A stretch of 64,000 nucleotides of DNA from an uncultured Lachnospiraceae bacterium (GTDB lineage: Bacteria > Bacillota > Clostridia > Lachnospirales > Lachnospiraceae). Shown here piece by piece: positions 62,697-64,000 of this stretch. The position numbers were made by a program, and so were the translations under genes. The stretch is from NCBI GenBank assembly GCA_910587295.1, contig CAJULP010000047.1, forward strand, positions 1 to 64,000, in the 5' to 3' direction. Each line of letters starts with the position of its first letter. Positions within the stretch are counted from its first letter, which is position 1. Under the pieces are notes generated by a model that saw only the letters and a program-made list of their open reading frames with translations, made no database searches and had not been told where the DNA came from.

Positions 62697-63735
62697 AAAT
62701 TATCATGACGAACAAAATAATTTAAATACGTTAAAAATGCGCGAAGTGGTCGCTGCTCTTCCGCCCTTTTGCAAACAATTTTTCCGTGGCATACAGGAAT
62801 ATACTTCTTCAAGGACAAGGCTTGCCTATGCCTATGATCTGCGGGTATTTTTCGAGTTCCTACATAGCAGTAATCCTGCACTCCATGAAATGGAGATCAA
62901 GGATTTCCCCCTGGAGGTCATGGATCGGATTACAAGGGAAGATATCGAAGAATACATGGAATATATTACATATTATAAAAAAGACGGAAAAGAATATTCC
63001 AACAATGAACGCGGGAAAAAGAGAAAGCTTTCCGCTTTAAAGAGCTTTTATAATTATTTTTACTGTGAAGAAAGAATCAAGACCAACCCGGCGGCATTAG
63101 TTCCCCTGCCCAAGCAGCATGAAAAGGAAATAGTTCGTTTGGATGCTGATGAAGTTGCTATTTTATTGGATCAGGTGGAAGAAGGTGCCAAGCTGTCAAA
63201 AAGCCAGTTAAAGTACCACAATAAAACAAAGCTCCGTGATGCGGCGCTGCTTACTCTTCTTTTAGGAACCGGGATTCGTGTCTCCGAATGTGTGGGGCTT
63301 GACCTTAATGATGTGGATTTTAAAAATAACGGGATCAAGATCCGGCGAAAAGGCGGTTATGAAACGGTTGTATACTTTGGGGATGAAGTAGCGGATGCCC
63401 TCCATGATTATCTGGAAAAAAGATACCATACTATCCCTATGGAAGGCCATGAGGATGCATTGTTTCTTTCCCTTCAGAACCGCCGCTTAAGTGTCCGGGC
63501 AGTGGAAAATCTGGTAAAAAAATACGCTTCCACCGTAACCAGCTTAAAGAAGATCACACCACATAAGCTTCGAAGCACCTATGGCACTGCCCTATACAAA
63601 GAAACCGGAGATATCTATCTGGTAGCGGATGTTTTAGGCCATAAGGATGTGAACACAACACGCAAGCACTATGCGGCACAGGAGGATGCAAGGCGCAGGA
63701 TGGCCGCCAATGCGGTCCAGCTCAGGGAAAAATGA
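62683..63735 (+). CDS. XerC/D/S-like tyrosine recombinase
   Basis: A 350-residue site-specific recombinase. An N-terminal SAM-like core-binding domain (about 30-125) is followed by the catalytic residues: Arg in LLGTGIRVSECVGL near 195, His-x-x-Arg in PHKLRSTYGTAL near 290, GHKDVNTTRKHYA near 325 with the nucleophile Tyr. Its length is near that of XerS. It lies in core genes next to a lexA-side LysM gene, so it is more likely the chromosome dimer-resolving enzyme than a phage integrase. Confidence 0.88.
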   Translation: MENSKNYHDEQNNLNTLKMREVVAALPPFCKQFFRGIQEYTSSRTRLAYAYDLRVFFEFLHSSNPALHEMEIKDFPLEVMDRITREDIEEYMEYITYYKKDGKEYSNNERGKKRKLSALKSFYNYFYCEERIKTNPAALVPLPKQHEKEIVRLDADEVAILLDQVEEGAKLSKSQLKYHNKTKLRDAALLTLLLGTGIRVSECVGLDLNDVDFKNNGIKIRRKGGYETVVYFGDEVADALHDYLEKRYHTIPMEGHEDALFLSLQNRRLSVRAVENLVKKYASTVTSLKKITPHKLRSTYGTALYKETGDIYLVADVLGHKDVNTTRKHYAAQEDARRRMAANAVQLREK

Positions 63736-63768
63736 TAGCTTATAGATACCGGTCTGTGATTTGCTTAT

Positions 63769-64000
63769 TTAACTGACAAATTCCGGGCTGTAATAGGGCA
63801 GAATAATATACTGTCCTTCCGTGATCTGGTCATCCTCTAACCCGTTCATCAGCATGACCTCACGGATATAGTCCTGTTTACTGTCATAATATCTGCTTTC
63901 TCCGTATTCACCTGCGAAATTCCACAGGGTATCTCCGGATTTTACAATGGTGCTTTTATAATATTTATATAACAGTTCGTCATCGCTGGTCTGCGCTTTC
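63769..64000 (-). CDS. LysM-domain protein, YneA-like (3' part, cut by window edge)
   Basis: The visible 76 C-terminal residues read STIVKSGDTLWNFAGEYG, MLMNGLEDDQITEGQYIILPYY, a LysM peptidoglycan-binding domain, ending EFVS. A short LysM protein at this position is typical of the SOS-induced division suppressor YneA beside lexA, but lexA is outside the window. The start is not visible. Confidence 0.75.
   Translation of the reverse strand, partial: KAQTSDDELLYKYYKSTIVKSGDTLWNFAGEYGESRYYDSKQDYIREVMLMNGLEDDQITEGQYIILPYYSPEFVS

Noticed and set aside
62683..63735. Integrase of a second mobile element
   Set aside because: Flanked by core genes with no attachment repeats or cargo seen; a Xer-type housekeeping role fits better.

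Overview
The window looks like the chromosome of a spore-forming gut Lachnospiraceae (Clostridia, Bacillota). I base this on a cotJABC spore-coat operon, the housekeeping order miaB-mutS-mutL-miaA followed by radC-mreBCD-mrdA-minCDE-rodA, monomeric [FeFe]-hydrogenase and DUF1292 genes, frequent TTG starts and strong AGGAGG ribosome sites. No rRNA, tRNA or CRISPR array was seen. The genus is not determined.

Left accessory region (1-8400). A scar holding the last 49 codons of a WYL-type regulator is followed by an AT-rich operon (346-8009). It encodes a dynamin-like GTPase, a small unknown protein, a HerA/FtsK-type ATPase with a Ser/Thr-rich and a long Gly/Ala-rich hydrophobic segment, a PoNe-like PD-(D/E)xK nuclease and a PoNi-like (DUF1910/DUF1911) immunity protein. 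This grouping is the best candidate for an undescribed conflict or toxin-delivery system. A CCCTTTT slippery heptamer may join the small protein to the ATPase by -1 frameshifting.

Integrated element in cotJC (about 8622-15857). A large serine recombinase element of 7.23 kb splits the spore-coat gene cotJC into a 5' part (15852-16258, minus) and a 3' part (8420-8627, minus). Both junctions carry TCTGCT. Rejoining the two parts restores the reading frame exactly (DMAA|EQKAR). The two element ends form a long inverted repeat centred on the dinucleotide TC, as expected for attP. The element carries the recombinase, a DUF4143 ATPase, a broken AbiH/SIR2-like gene, an AlbA_2 protein followed by ten AGTCTCA/TGAGACT repeats, and a DUF4869-ATPase pair. 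This resembles the sigK skin elements that excise during sporulation. cotJB, cotJA and a sigma-E/K-like -10 lie upstream.

Metabolic and mixed region (16.7-34 kb). It holds feoAB, an [FeFe] hydrogenase overlapping gltX, a UvrD-like helicase, DUF1292, a GlgX-like protein that lacks its catalytic residues, DUF5662, a Cys/Asp-Arg repeat protein, a metallophosphatase, an AAA/PD-DExK protein, a BlaI-BlaR1 pair, a GtrA protein and an unknown protein.

Core region (34-64 kb). miaB-mutS-mutL-miaA and a methionine gamma-lyase-like gene form one tight run of tRNA modification and mismatch repair. radC, mreBCD, a PBP2 with a large insertion, minCDE, rodA, mgsA and dacF form the elongation and division-site cluster. 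An HlyD-like protein, YggS-like protein, sepF, aroB, lspA, an RluA-family synthase and a cytidylate-kinase-like gene follow. An AI-2E transporter, dtd and a small membrane protein form a minus-strand operon. The window ends with a TtcA-like enzyme, a tyrosine recombinase and a partial LysM (YneA-like) gene.
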